From the NCBI GenBank assembly GCA_022785155.1, contig JALFRH010000125.1, positions 1-21,324 on the forward strand: 21,324 bases of DNA. The letters run 5' to 3'. The number at the start of each line of letters is the position of its first letter. The stretch's first letter is position 1. Made by a program: the position numbers and the translations under genes. The notes under the pieces were generated by a model, which was not told the origin of the DNA, did no database searches, and saw only the letters and a list, made by a program, of their open reading frames with translations. Positions 7,328 to 14,723 of this stretch are shown one piece after another. The stretch comes from Spirochaetales bacterium (GTDB lineage Bacteria > Spirochaetota > Spirochaetia > Sphaerochaetales > Sphaerochaetaceae).

Positions 7328-8397
7328 AATAATCTACCTAATCTATCGATAATAAAGTTTATACCAATTGTTATCATTACAGGAAGCAATATGGACATAA
7401 AGGGATGAATTGTCCCTTGGTGGGAAGCGATTGAGAAGACCATATCACATACATAATAAACGACAGCAATACACAAGGATTGAATAATGGAAAATAGAAG
7501 AACATTCTTCTTCATGGAATAACTCATGGTGGCTGAAACTGTCATCAAGACAAAAATAGCCAAAGGAGAGAAAAGGGATCTGAGCCAATCAGTGCACTTT
7601 TCCTGCCAGGCTTGGGGAGAAGTGTTCTTAAGTTTCTTCAGATAGGAAAGAGCAGTGCCGAAGCCCATGGTCTCTACATTCAGGTTTTCGGACTGGAAAA
7701 ACTCTGGTTCAAGGGAAAAGTCATTGAGAGTAAGAAGGGGTTCAAAAGTTATGGTTACTCCGCTTTCGTCTATAGAATAACAATTTGCATTCTCGATATT
7801 CCACACTCCGTCCAAGTAGTATCCCTCTTCACCTTCTATACGAGACTTTATCTTCCCATTTTCAGTTTTGACTATGACAGGATCCAAAATGGTATTGGAA
7901 CTACTAATAAATCTCTTTGTATAAACAAGATAACCGTTGTCATCCTTAAGAACGATGTTTCTTGTGTCATTGCTGCTGCTGAGGCCGAACAACTCCTGGC
8001 CAAGAGTGTCGTGTCTTGCGATGAGAGGGTTGATGATCCTCTCTTTGGCAAAGATTGAAACAAGAGTAATTATAATTGCAAGGATTATTATTGGAAGAGA
8101 TATTCTGCTCCTTCCCATTCCTGCATTCAGTATGGCAATTCTTTCATTGTTGGCGCTAAGCATGGAAAGAAAGTATGTGGTTCCAAATAAAAAAGCCAAG
8201 GATGAAACCATCATCAAGTATTGGGGTACAGATAATAGTGCATATTGAAGAATATCTTTAAAAGGTACGGATCCTGTCATAATGGAATCCATTCTTCCAA
8301 ATAGCTCCACGGCAACCAATATCAAGGCAAAGACCAAGATGGCTACTATACTTATCTTCAATATGGATTTGATGATATAGCGGTCTAAGATCTTCAC
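7324..8397 (-). CDS. lptG: LptF/LptG-family inner-membrane permease (LptG-like)
   Basis: This is a YjgP/YjgQ-family transmembrane subunit. In E. coli such proteins pair with LptB to extract lipopolysaccharide from the inner membrane and pass it to the periplasmic bridge. The 357 residues show the family plan: three N-terminal membrane segments (about 13-33, 60-80, 95-115), a soluble periplasmic domain (about 125-265), and three C-terminal membrane segments (about 275-350). It starts with GTG; the lptF stop overlaps it as TAGTG, so it is probably translationally coupled. It overlaps tgt by 4 nt. Assignment as G rather than F follows gene order only. Many spirochaetes lack LPS, so the lipid it moves may be another glycolipid. 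Confidence 0.85.
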   Translation of the reverse strand: MKILDRYIIKSILKISIVAILVFALILVAVELFGRMDSIMTGSVPFKDILQYALLSVPQYLMMVSSLAFLFGTTYFLSMLSANNERIAILNAGMGRSRISLPIIILAIIITLVSIFAKERIINPLIARHDTLGQELFGLSSSNDTRNIVLKDDNGYLVYTKRFISSSNTILDPVIVKTENGKIKSRIEGEEGYYLDGVWNIENANCYSIDESGVTITFEPLLTLNDFSLEPEFFQSENLNVETMGFGTALSYLKKLKNTSPQAWQEKCTDWLRSLFSPLAIFVLMTVSATMSYSMKKNVLLFSIIQSLCIAVVYYVCDMVFSIASHQGTIHPFMSILLPVMITIGINFIIDRLGRLL

Positions 8398-9671
8398 TAC
8401 CGTGCCTTCCTATATATAAAGAGAAGTATAAACGCAATTATGGTAATAAAGATATCCGGGGCAAGGATCAATAGATATGGACTTGATGTTATATTGAATA
8501 TCATCAATTGTGCACCGAAAAGCATATACCAATATGATACAGCCACTACTATCGCCACAGCAAATCCTGTGAGTTTACCATGTCTTACCCTTACATTTGA
8601 AAGTGGGAGGGTTATTAGAGTCAGCACAGTACAGGCGATGGACAAGGCTATCTTCTTTGTAAGTTCACTCTTGTAATACTGGCCATAGAAGTTTACTGGA
8701 AGATCACCCAGGTATCCGTCCTCTTTATTGATCTGGTCAATTGTACTGACGATATATTCGTCGTCTACACTCTTTTTTCCTAATTCTTCAATCAAAGAAG
8801 AAAGCTTAAAGTATGTGTTTTCCTTTTCTTTATAGTAATAGGATCTATCATTATTCTGTATATTGTCCCTCTCCTTAATGGTGGATAGAAGGTCCTTGCT
8901 TGACAAATTCACGGGACTTGAGGAAGTAAGGGATGGAACCTGGGAAGAAAAATCCAAATATATCCTACCCTTTTCTGCCATGGCATAGGCATAGGTATTG
9001 ATTTCGTCCCTGGATGTAAGGAGTATGGATGGCTTATCCAAATCGAGGGAGTAGACAAAGGAGACGGGATCGACTATGGTCATTTCCCCCTTGCTGCTGT
9101 ATACACTCTTATTGTATTTTTCTTCATCCTTACTTATCAACAATAGATCTTCTATTACACTCCCTTCAGCCTTGCCGTTGGATAACATAATATTTCCTAC
9201 ACTATTTATGGTGTTACTCTCTATCTCCATAGTAGGCATTTCAGCCATTAAGACTGCAAGCTTATCCCTGTAGATTACACTGGTATAAGGCTGAAGGACG
9301 TCTGCAGTGATAAAAGTCATGACACTTAATACTACGGAGGCAATTACCAGTGGTGCATATACACGGTAACTGGATATGCCAAGGCTTTTCATGGCCAAGA
9401 GCTCATTGCTTGAGGCCATGTCACCTAAAACCATACTGCTGGAAGTAAGTGTGGCAAAGGGAAAGGTATATACAAGGAATTGAGGCATGTACAACAAAAC
9501 CATTTCAACCATTGTAGAAACAGATATGTTCTTCAAGAGTATTTTCTGCACCAAAAGAAGGATTGTATTTACAAAGAAAATGGCAAAGAAAAATAAAAAA
9601 GCCACGAAAAAGCTTTTCAGAAACTCTTTTAATACATAGGAAGAAAGTAGTCTTGATGTGGATCTGGCCAT
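8397..9671 (-). CDS. lptF: LptF/LptG-family inner-membrane permease (LptF-like)
   Basis: This is the second YjgP/YjgQ-family permease and presumably forms a heterodimer with the product of the next gene. It has 424 residues, about 60 more than E. coli LptF. Membrane segments appear at about 18-40, 60-85, 103-125, 332-352, 358-380 and 392-415. The periplasmic domain between the third and fourth is enlarged (about 130-325), with a Ser-rich and then Asn/Asp/Lys-rich hydrophilic insertion around 245-320. The ATG overlaps the dut stop by one base (TAATG), and its own TAG stop overlaps the next GTG by one base. No LptB, LptC, LptA or LptD gene is in the window. The family is clear; the F versus G label is by convention. 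Confidence 0.85.
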   Translation of the reverse strand: MARSTSRLLSSYVLKEFLKSFFVAFLFFFAIFFVNTILLLVQKILLKNISVSTMVEMVLLYMPQFLVYTFPFATLTSSSMVLGDMASSNELLAMKSLGISSYRVYAPLVIASVVLSVMTFITADVLQPYTSVIYRDKLAVLMAEMPTMEIESNTINSVGNIMLSNGKAEGSVIEDLLLISKDEEKYNKSVYSSKGEMTIVDPVSFVYSLDLDKPSILLTSRDEINTYAYAMAEKGRIYLDFSSQVPSLTSSSPVNLSSKDLLSTIKERDNIQNNDRSYYYKEKENTYFKLSSLIEELGKKSVDDEYIVSTIDQINKEDGYLGDLPVNFYGQYYKSELTKKIALSIACTVLTLITLPLSNVRVRHGKLTGFAVAIVVAVSYWYMLFGAQLMIFNITSSPYLLILAPDIFITIIAFILLFIYRKAR

Positions 9672-10114
9672 TATCTAACTCCTGTAGAACCAAATCCCCC
9701 TTCTCCACGGCTTGAAGGTGAAAGATCATCAACCACAACAAATTCAGCTGTATCTACTTTAGCTACAACAAATTGAGCTATTCTCATCCCATTTTCAACA
9801 ACAAAGTCGCTCTTGGAATGATTAATAAGATTTACTTTAATCTCACCCCTGTAATCACTATCGACAGTGCCTGGAGTATTGAGACAGGTAATACCATTTC
9901 TGGCAGCAAGACCTGAACGGGGTCTGACTTGTATTTCATATCCTTTAGGAATTTCCGGACATAGTCCTGTTGGAACAAGTCTCCATTCTCCTCTCGGAAT
10001 GACCAAGGGGCCCTCCGGAAGGAAGGCCCTTACATCACATCCTGATGCTCCATCCGTCTCATACTGAGGAAGTGTTACATCAGGGTTAGTTTTTTTGAAA
10101 CGGACAACGATCAT
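9671..10114 (-). CDS. dut: dUTP diphosphatase (dUTPase)
   Basis: Trimeric dUTPase hydrolyses dUTP to dUMP and pyrophosphate, keeping uracil out of DNA and supplying dUMP for thymidylate. All five family motifs are visible in 147 residues: Asp21-Gly-Ala-Ser-Gly-Cys-Asp (1), Pro-Arg-Ser-Gly-Leu-Ala at 65-70 (2), Gly-Thr-Val-Asp85-Ser-Asp-Tyr-Arg-Gly-Glu with the catalytic Asp (3), Arg-Ile-Ala-Gln at 111-114 (4), and Arg-Gly-Glu-Gly-Gly-Phe-Gly-Ser-Thr-Gly at the C-terminus (5). The ATG overlaps the pnp stop by 4 nt and its TAA overlaps the lptF ATG by one base. It is unrelated in function to its neighbours but firmly inside the operon. Confidence 0.98.
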   Translation of the reverse strand: MIVVRFKKTNPDVTLPQYETDGASGCDVRAFLPEGPLVIPRGEWRLVPTGLCPEIPKGYEIQVRPRSGLAARNGITCLNTPGTVDSDYRGEIKVNLINHSKSDFVVENGMRIAQFVVAKVDTAEFVVVDDLSPSSRGEGGFGSTGVR

Positions 10115-12366
10115 TCAGCGTCCTTGTTTTCCTTTTTGTTATCTTTGTGGAAATCTCTATCCTTTCTTGGACCACGATAGTCTCTTCTGTCTCTATTGTA
10201 GTCTCTCTTTTTGTCATCTTTCTTCTCTTCCTTGGAAGCATTTTCACCCTCAAGGTTTTCTGCTCCTGGCTGAGCATCGATGTAGGAAAGGTTGAGTCTT
10301 CCCATTCTGTCGATTTCAATAAGCTTTACGTCGACTTCCTGTCCAACGCTGAGAACATCAGATACATTCTTGACTCTTTCGTGGGAAAGCTTGGAGATGT
10401 GGCAGAGGCCTTCCTTTCCAGGGAGGATTTCAATGAAGGCACCGAAATCAACGATTCTCTTTACAGTTCCATGATAAATCTTTCCACATTCCGGCTCTTC
10501 GATGATTGCCATGACAAGCTTCTTTGCTTCCTGAGCAGCTGCGTTGTTCTTACCATAGATCATGACTGTTCCGTCATCATCGATGTTGATTTCCGCACCA
10601 CTCTCTTCAGCAATGGCTCTGATTGTCTTTCCGCCTGTACCGATGACAGCACCGATCTTATCCTCTGGTACCTTAAGTGAAAGGATCTTTGGAGCAAGTG
10701 GGCTTACTTCCTCTCTTGGACCGGAGAGAACAGAAGTCATGATGCCAAGAATGTGCATTCTGCCTTCTTTTGCCTGATTGAGAGCCTTTCTCATGATCTC
10801 TGGTGTTACACCTGCAATCTTGATATCCATCTGGAATGCTGTGATACCGTCCTTTGTACCAGCTACCTTGAAGTCCATATCGCCAAGATGATCTTCTTCA
10901 CCGAGAATATCGGAAAGGACGACATATCTTGAGTAATCTGCACCTTCAGTGATAAGACCCATTGCAATACCTGCAACCGGCTTTGAAATCGGGACACCAG
11001 CATCCATCAAAGACAAACATCCACCACAGACGGAAGCCATGGAAGAAGAACCGTTTGATTCCATGATTTCAGATACAACCCTCACTGTGTAGGGGAAAGA
11101 ATCCTTCTTTGGAACAACAGCCTCGAGAGCGCGCTGAGCAAGGTGACCATGTCCGATTTCTCTTCTGCCTGTTGTAAGTCTTCCACACTCACCAACAGAA
11201 TATGGAGGGAAGTTGTAATGGAGCATGAAGTTGGAGTATGTCTTCTCGCCATCGATATTGTCGAAAAGCTGCTCGTCATTTACTGTTCCAAGTGTTGTTA
11301 CAGCCAAAGACTGTGTTTCACCACGTGTAAAGAGTGCACTTCCATGTGTGCAAGGAAGAACGCCCACTTCACATGTAATAGGTCTGATTTCAGTGACCTT
11401 TCTTCCGTCGGTTCTGACACCGTCATTGAGAATAGAAGCACGAAGAATGTTGTATTCCATATCGTCAAACATCTTCATAACAAGGTCATATCTCTTTGGC
11501 TCTGCATCAATTATTTCACTGAATTTCTCGATTACATCCTGGTGGACCTTACTTAGGGCGTTACCTCTGTTCATCTTACCCTTGACAAAGGATGCTTCCT
11601 TTTCAAGAGGATATGCATATTCTTTGATTGGCTCCATCCAAGAAAGATCTTCTTCTTTGATTTCCATCAAAGGAAGCTTTTCCTTTCCACAGAGCTCTCT
11701 CATTTTTGTCTGAGCTTCACAAATCTTTGTGATTTCTGGCTGAGCGGCTGCAATGGCACCAAGCATATCGTCTTCACTTACTTCATGGGCACCGCCCTCA
11801 ACCATTGTAATACCATCATGGGTACCGGCAACTACGATATCCAAATCAGCCTGAGGAATCTGCTGGAATGTAGGGTTGATTACAAATTCATTACCGATCT
11901 TTGCAACTCTGACAGCTGCAATCGGGCCATAGAATGGAATGTCGGAGATTGTTACAGCGCAGGATGCTGCATTGATTGCAACAATATCAGGAGTATGGAT
12001 CATATCTGAAGATACTACTGTCGGAACAATCTGGATCTCTCTTCCGAATGCTTTGTCGAAGAGAGGTCTCATAGGTCTGTCGATAAGACGGGAGACAAGA
12101 ATCTCTTTATCCTTTGGCTTGGATTCTCTCTTTAGAAATCCTCCAGGAATCTTTCCTGCTGCATAGTACTTTTCGTTGTACTCAACGGATACAGGTACGT
12201 AATCGAGGGGTTCGCTTGGAGCTTCTCCACAGCAGACTGTTGCGATGACTACAGATCCTTCTGAGCGGGCGAATACACAACCATTTGCCTGCTTTCCAAT
12301 CTTTCCAGTCTCGAATGTAAGGTCGATTCCCCCTACGTTTACGGATACTGTTGTTACATTTGACAT
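10111..12366 (-). CDS. pnp: Polyribonucleotide nucleotidyltransferase (PNPase)
   Basis: PNPase is the phosphorolytic 3'-5' exoribonuclease of mRNA decay. The 751 residues contain two RNase PH-like domains separated by a helical linker. The second carries the acidic catalytic segment Gly-Glu-Glu-Asp-His-Leu-Gly-Asp-Met-Asp-Phe near residues 488-500. They are followed by a KH domain (GTGGK at about 576-580), an S1 domain (about 622-692), and a highly charged Lys/Arg/Asp tail (about 700-751). The start is preceded by AAGAAGG with 8 nt spacing. An 84-nt gap with a strong hairpin separates it from rpsO, resembling the enterobacterial rpsO-pnp arrangement in which PNPase controls its own mRNA. It overlaps dut by 4 nt. 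Confidence 0.99.
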   Translation of the reverse strand: MSNVTTVSVNVGGIDLTFETGKIGKQANGCVFARSEGSVVIATVCCGEAPSEPLDYVPVSVEYNEKYYAAGKIPGGFLKRESKPKDKEILVSRLIDRPMRPLFDKAFGREIQIVPTVVSSDMIHTPDIVAINAASCAVTISDIPFYGPIAAVRVAKIGNEFVINPTFQQIPQADLDIVVAGTHDGITMVEGGAHEVSEDDMLGAIAAAQPEITKICEAQTKMRELCGKEKLPLMEIKEEDLSWMEPIKEYAYPLEKEASFVKGKMNRGNALSKVHQDVIEKFSEIIDAEPKRYDLVMKMFDDMEYNILRASILNDGVRTDGRKVTEIRPITCEVGVLPCTHGSALFTRGETQSLAVTTLGTVNDEQLFDNIDGEKTYSNFMLHYNFPPYSVGECGRLTTGRREIGHGHLAQRALEAVVPKKDSFPYTVRVVSEIMESNGSSSMASVCGGCLSLMDAGVPISKPVAGIAMGLITEGADYSRYVVLSDILGEEDHLGDMDFKVAGTKDGITAFQMDIKIAGVTPEIMRKALNQAKEGRMHILGIMTSVLSGPREEVSPLAPKILSLKVPEDKIGAVIGTGGKTIRAIAEESGAEINIDDDGTVMIYGKNNAAAQEAKKLVMAIIEEPECGKIYHGTVKRIVDFGAFIEILPGKEGLCHISKLSHERVKNVSDVLSVGQEVDVKLIEIDRMGRLNLSYIDAQPGAENLEGENASKEEKKDDKKRDYNRDRRDYRGPRKDRDFHKDNKKENKDAE

Positions 12367-12414
12367 TAAAATTACCTTCTTTCTTTCTTTTATTGTTCTT
12401 TATAGTTCAGTACA

Positions 12415-12440
12415 GAAAGCCAGAGATGACTCTGGCTTTC
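12415..12440 (-). promoter_or_regulatory. Hairpin in the rpsO-pnp intergenic leader (candidate mRNA processing site)
   Basis: GAAAGCCAGAG (12415-12425) and CTCTGGCTTTC (12430-12440) form a perfect 11-bp stem with a 4-nt loop, starting 10 nt after the rpsO stop. In the direction of transcription (minus) it is not followed by a U-run, so it is a poor intrinsic terminator. The T-rich side faces the plus strand, where there is no gene to terminate. In E. coli the equivalent gap holds an RNase III-cleaved stem that mediates PNPase autoregulation. The same role here is inference, and the stem is short for an RNase III substrate. Confidence 0.5.
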
Positions 12441-12450
12441 CAAATGTTTT

Positions 12451-12717
12451 TTATTTTCTAAGTCCGAGCTCTGCAATAAGTGCTCTGTACTCATCGATGT
12501 TTCTGTTTTTGACATAGGCAAGAAGTCTTCTTCTCTGTCCTACAAGCATCAAGAGACCTCTCTTGGAAGCATGATCCTTAGGATTAGCCTTAAAGTGAAT
12601 CTGAAGGTCATTGATTCTTGCTGTCAGAAGTGCAATCTGAACCTTAGCGTCTCCAGTGTTGGCTGCATTGCCGCCAAACTTCTCGATGATTTCTCTTTTC
12701 TGTTCTGCTGAAATCAT
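12451..12717 (-). CDS. rpsO: 30S ribosomal protein S15
   Basis: S15 is a primary binder of 16S rRNA in the central domain. The 88 residues match the family closely: Gly-Asp-x-x-x-Gln-Ile-Ala-Leu-Leu-Thr-x-Arg-Ile, then His-Phe-Lys, Lys-Asp-His-Ala-Ser-Lys-Arg-Gly-Leu-Leu, Leu-Val-Gly-Gln-Arg-Arg-Arg-Leu-Leu-x-Tyr. The ATG overlaps the ribF stop by 4 nt, so a highly expressed ribosomal protein is translationally coupled to a flavin enzyme, and no separate promoter is evident. It is followed by the hairpin-bearing gap before pnp. Confidence 0.99.
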   Translation of the reverse strand: MISAEQKREIIEKFGGNAANTGDAKVQIALLTARINDLQIHFKANPKDHASKRGLLMLVGQRRRLLAYVKNRNIDEYRALIAELGLRK

Positions 12718-13538
12718 TTCTTTTCTCCAAAAAATATAGAATCTAAAGGTAGAATATCCTTTCTGGAGTCCGAGTTATCCGTATCCATCGGTTTGAATCG
12801 TAGGAAATTATCGTCCAAACTGCACAAACCAATACGCTTTGATCCGGATATATCCAGACTCTCAGCTTCATAAACTCCCGGTGGCGGCAGAAGTTGATGA
12901 ATTGAATCTCTACCAAAAACCAGAGCATCTTCTTCAAATTTGAAAGGGCATGGCATCAAATCGATACGATACTTCCGGCCGATGAGAGACGGAATACATC
13001 CGGTCTCACCTTTTTCTATCACCCTTCTTACAAGAGTTGACGAGATCTTTTCTCCACCCTCCGTAAGAATTGCTTTCTCAATAATGACCTTGGTGTCCAT
13101 TCCCAAATCATATAGCATTTTACCAAGATCTTGAGCTGAGGCGGAAGAGCTGGGATTACCAAAGCGGAAATCGTCGCCTACCACCAGAACTTTTGGGATC
13201 ATCATAGATGCAAGCATCTTAATAAACCCACTAGCTGATATCATACTGAATTCAGTGGAAAAGTCAATTACTACAAAGGCATCAAAGCCTTCTTTCTTCA
13301 CTTCTTCCTTCCTTAATCTCAATGTATCTATGTTTCTGAATTTACCAGGCTTCGGGTTAGAGGAAAAAGTAATGAGGAGAGAGATGGATCCTGGTATTCT
13401 TCCACTCTCTTCCTTCACCTTTTTCAACAGTGTCCGATGCCCCAGGTGTACGCCGTCAAATACCCCTATGGTAATCACGGCCTCTTTGTCTTTTAATTCT
13501 CCCGATTCAAGAAGTTTCTGGAAAATATACTCTTTCAT
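12714..13538 (-). CDS. ribF: FAD synthetase of the RibF family with a shortened, degenerate riboflavin kinase domain
   Basis: The N-terminal ~180 residues are a normal nucleotidyltransferase (FMN adenylyltransferase) domain with Gly-Val-Phe-Asp-Gly-Val-His31-Leu-Gly-His34 and the Ser-Ser-Thr-Leu-Val-Arg segment near 165-172. Standard RibF proteins are about 310 residues and end in a ~125-residue riboflavin kinase domain. Here only 88 residues follow the Gly-Arg that normally opens that domain. I cannot find the ATP/Mg-binding Gly-x-Pro-Thr-Ala-Asn motif; only a Pro-Pro-Gly-Val-Tyr stretch is recognisable. The protein may therefore make FAD from FMN but not FMN from riboflavin. It overlaps truB and rpsO by 4 nt each. 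The ORF is open to its stop with no sign of a frameshift. Confidence 0.88.
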   Translation of the reverse strand: MKEYIFQKLLESGELKDKEAVITIGVFDGVHLGHRTLLKKVKEESGRIPGSISLLITFSSNPKPGKFRNIDTLRLRKEEVKKEGFDAFVVIDFSTEFSMISASGFIKMLASMMIPKVLVVGDDFRFGNPSSSASAQDLGKMLYDLGMDTKVIIEKAILTEGGEKISSTLVRRVIEKGETGCIPSLIGRKYRIDLMPCPFKFEEDALVFGRDSIHQLLPPPGVYEAESLDISGSKRIGLCSLDDNFLRFKPMDTDNSDSRKDILPLDSIFFGEKK

Positions 13539-14374
13539 TGAAACCTCGTCAGAAACTTGAACTTATGGTTCTTCTCTCCAATACCATAGAGTTCATCGTC
13601 AATTCTTACAAAACAATAGGGCTTGTCTTTGTCTGTATCTGAAAGTATGGATGAATCCAGGCCGCTGCCGTTATGGATGAGTTTTCTTTTTTTACCATCC
13701 ATCACCACAGTGGAAAATAGATTGGTCTTATCCAGTAGAGTAAAGGTGTCTTTACCTATGTCAGAAAGAGTAAAGGGCCCGACCTCAGTTCGTCTCAGTG
13801 CAATCAAATGACCTCGAGAGTTGAGTTTAAGGGCAATGTCCCTTGCCAAAGAGCGGATATAGGTACCTTTGGATACAGAAGCCTCAAACTCCAGGATTCC
13901 GGACTCATAGGACAAGGCCCTCAAAGAGTATATTTCTATTTCCCTGGGCTCCATATCCACTTCTTCACCCTTTCTTGCAATTTGATAGGCTCTCTTTCCA
14001 TCGACATGAAGTGCACTGTATAAAGGAGGAACCTGAAGCTGCCTGCCGAGAAAAGAAGGGAGTATTTCATCTATTTCTTCTTTACTTGGTATATTTGAGC
14101 TTTCACCTACTACATTTCCTTCAGGATCCAAGGTGTCAGTCTCCACACCAAACTTAAGTTTTCCAATGTATTTCTTTCCAAAAGAAGAAAATACAGGATT
14201 AAGCCTGGTGGCTGAACCTACAAATACAACCATCAGGCCTGAAGCAAATTTATCTAATGTACCGGCGTGTCCTACTTTCTTACCCTTGTTTTCCTTTTTG
14301 ATGGGATAAAGGGATGAAAAAGAAGTGACGCCTTCTTTTTTATCCATCAAGAGAAGAGTAAAATCACTTCCCAT
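13535..14374 (-). CDS. truB: tRNA pseudouridine-55 synthase TruB
   Basis: TruB converts U55 of tRNA to pseudouridine in the T-arm. The start chosen gives 279 residues. The catalytic motif Gly-His-Ala-Gly-Thr-Leu-Asp41-Lys-Phe-Ala-Ser-Gly-Leu is present; Lys replaces the common Pro after Asp. Downstream motifs include Pro-Pro-x-Tyr-Ser-Ala-x-x-x-x-Gly-x-Arg-Ala-Tyr and Ser-Lys-Gly-Thr-Tyr-Ile-Arg-Ser-Leu-Ala-Arg-Asp. The ATG at 14374 puts the family's Leu-Leu-Leu-x-Asp-Lys near residue 7, and AGGTGG lies 9 nt upstream. An in-frame ATG six codons earlier (14392) is possible but would add an uncharacteristic Arg-Trp leader. It overlaps rbfA by 11 nt and ribF by 4 nt. Confidence 0.97.
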   Translation of the reverse strand: MGSDFTLLLMDKKEGVTSFSSLYPIKKENKGKKVGHAGTLDKFASGLMVVFVGSATRLNPVFSSFGKKYIGKLKFGVETDTLDPEGNVVGESSNIPSKEEIDEILPSFLGRQLQVPPLYSALHVDGKRAYQIARKGEEVDMEPREIEIYSLRALSYESGILEFEASVSKGTYIRSLARDIALKLNSRGHLIALRRTEVGPFTLSDIGKDTFTLLDKTNLFSTVVMDGKKRKLIHNGSGLDSSILSDTDKDKPYCFVRIDDELYGIGEKNHKFKFLTRFQ

Positions 14375-14723
14375 CGTTTGAGACCACCTCATCTATGAGC
14401 CTGTTTATCCGTTCTCCTTCTATATAGGAATTATCCTTTATGAACTTCAACACAGGAGTATTCTTTGTCTTCATCACCTGGGCCAGTCTTCCCTGAATAA
14501 AGGATGAAGCACTCTGGAGAGCTTTTACAGACTTCTCCAGGACACCATTATCATAAATGTATGAAACATAAACCTTTGCAGAGGAATTGTCCGGGCTAAG
14601 CTCAACTCTGGTAATGCTTACCAAAGTATTGAGATTATGGTTTTTGATGGATCCTTTGACTATGAGGCTGGAGATAGTCTCAAGTATCTTATTCTCCAGC
14701 CTTTCCTGACTGTACTCACTCAT
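14364..14723 (-). CDS. rbfA: Ribosome-binding factor A (RbfA)
   Basis: RbfA is a small KH-fold 30S maturation factor that binds near the 5' helix of 16S rRNA and is needed for growth in the cold. The 119 residues fit the family. It shows an N-terminal helix with Ile-x-Ser-Leu-Ile, the central Val-Ser-Ile-Thr-Arg-Val-Glu-Leu-Ser-Pro-Asp-x-Ser-x-Ala-Lys-Val-Tyr-Val-Ser motif, and then Ser-Phe-Ile-Gln-Gly-Arg-Leu-Ala. It lies in the usual infB-rbfA-truB order. The ATG overlaps the infB stop by 8 nt (ATGAGTGA). Confidence 0.96.
   Translation of the reverse strand: MSEYSQERLENKILETISSLIVKGSIKNHNLNTLVSITRVELSPDNSSAKVYVSYIYDNGVLEKSVKALQSASSFIQGRLAQVMKTKNTPVLKFIKDNSYIEGERINRLIDEVVSNDGK

Noticed and set aside
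12415..12460. Plus-strand intrinsic terminator (hairpin followed by a T-rich run) at the rpsO-pnp gap
   Set aside because: It has the right shape on the plus strand, but no plus-strand gene lies upstream. The biologically relevant reading is the minus-strand leader hairpin.
14375..14392. Upstream truB start adding six residues
   Set aside because: It is possible, but the ATG at 14374 fits the family's N-terminus better and has AGGTGG upstream. Kept as an alternative only.
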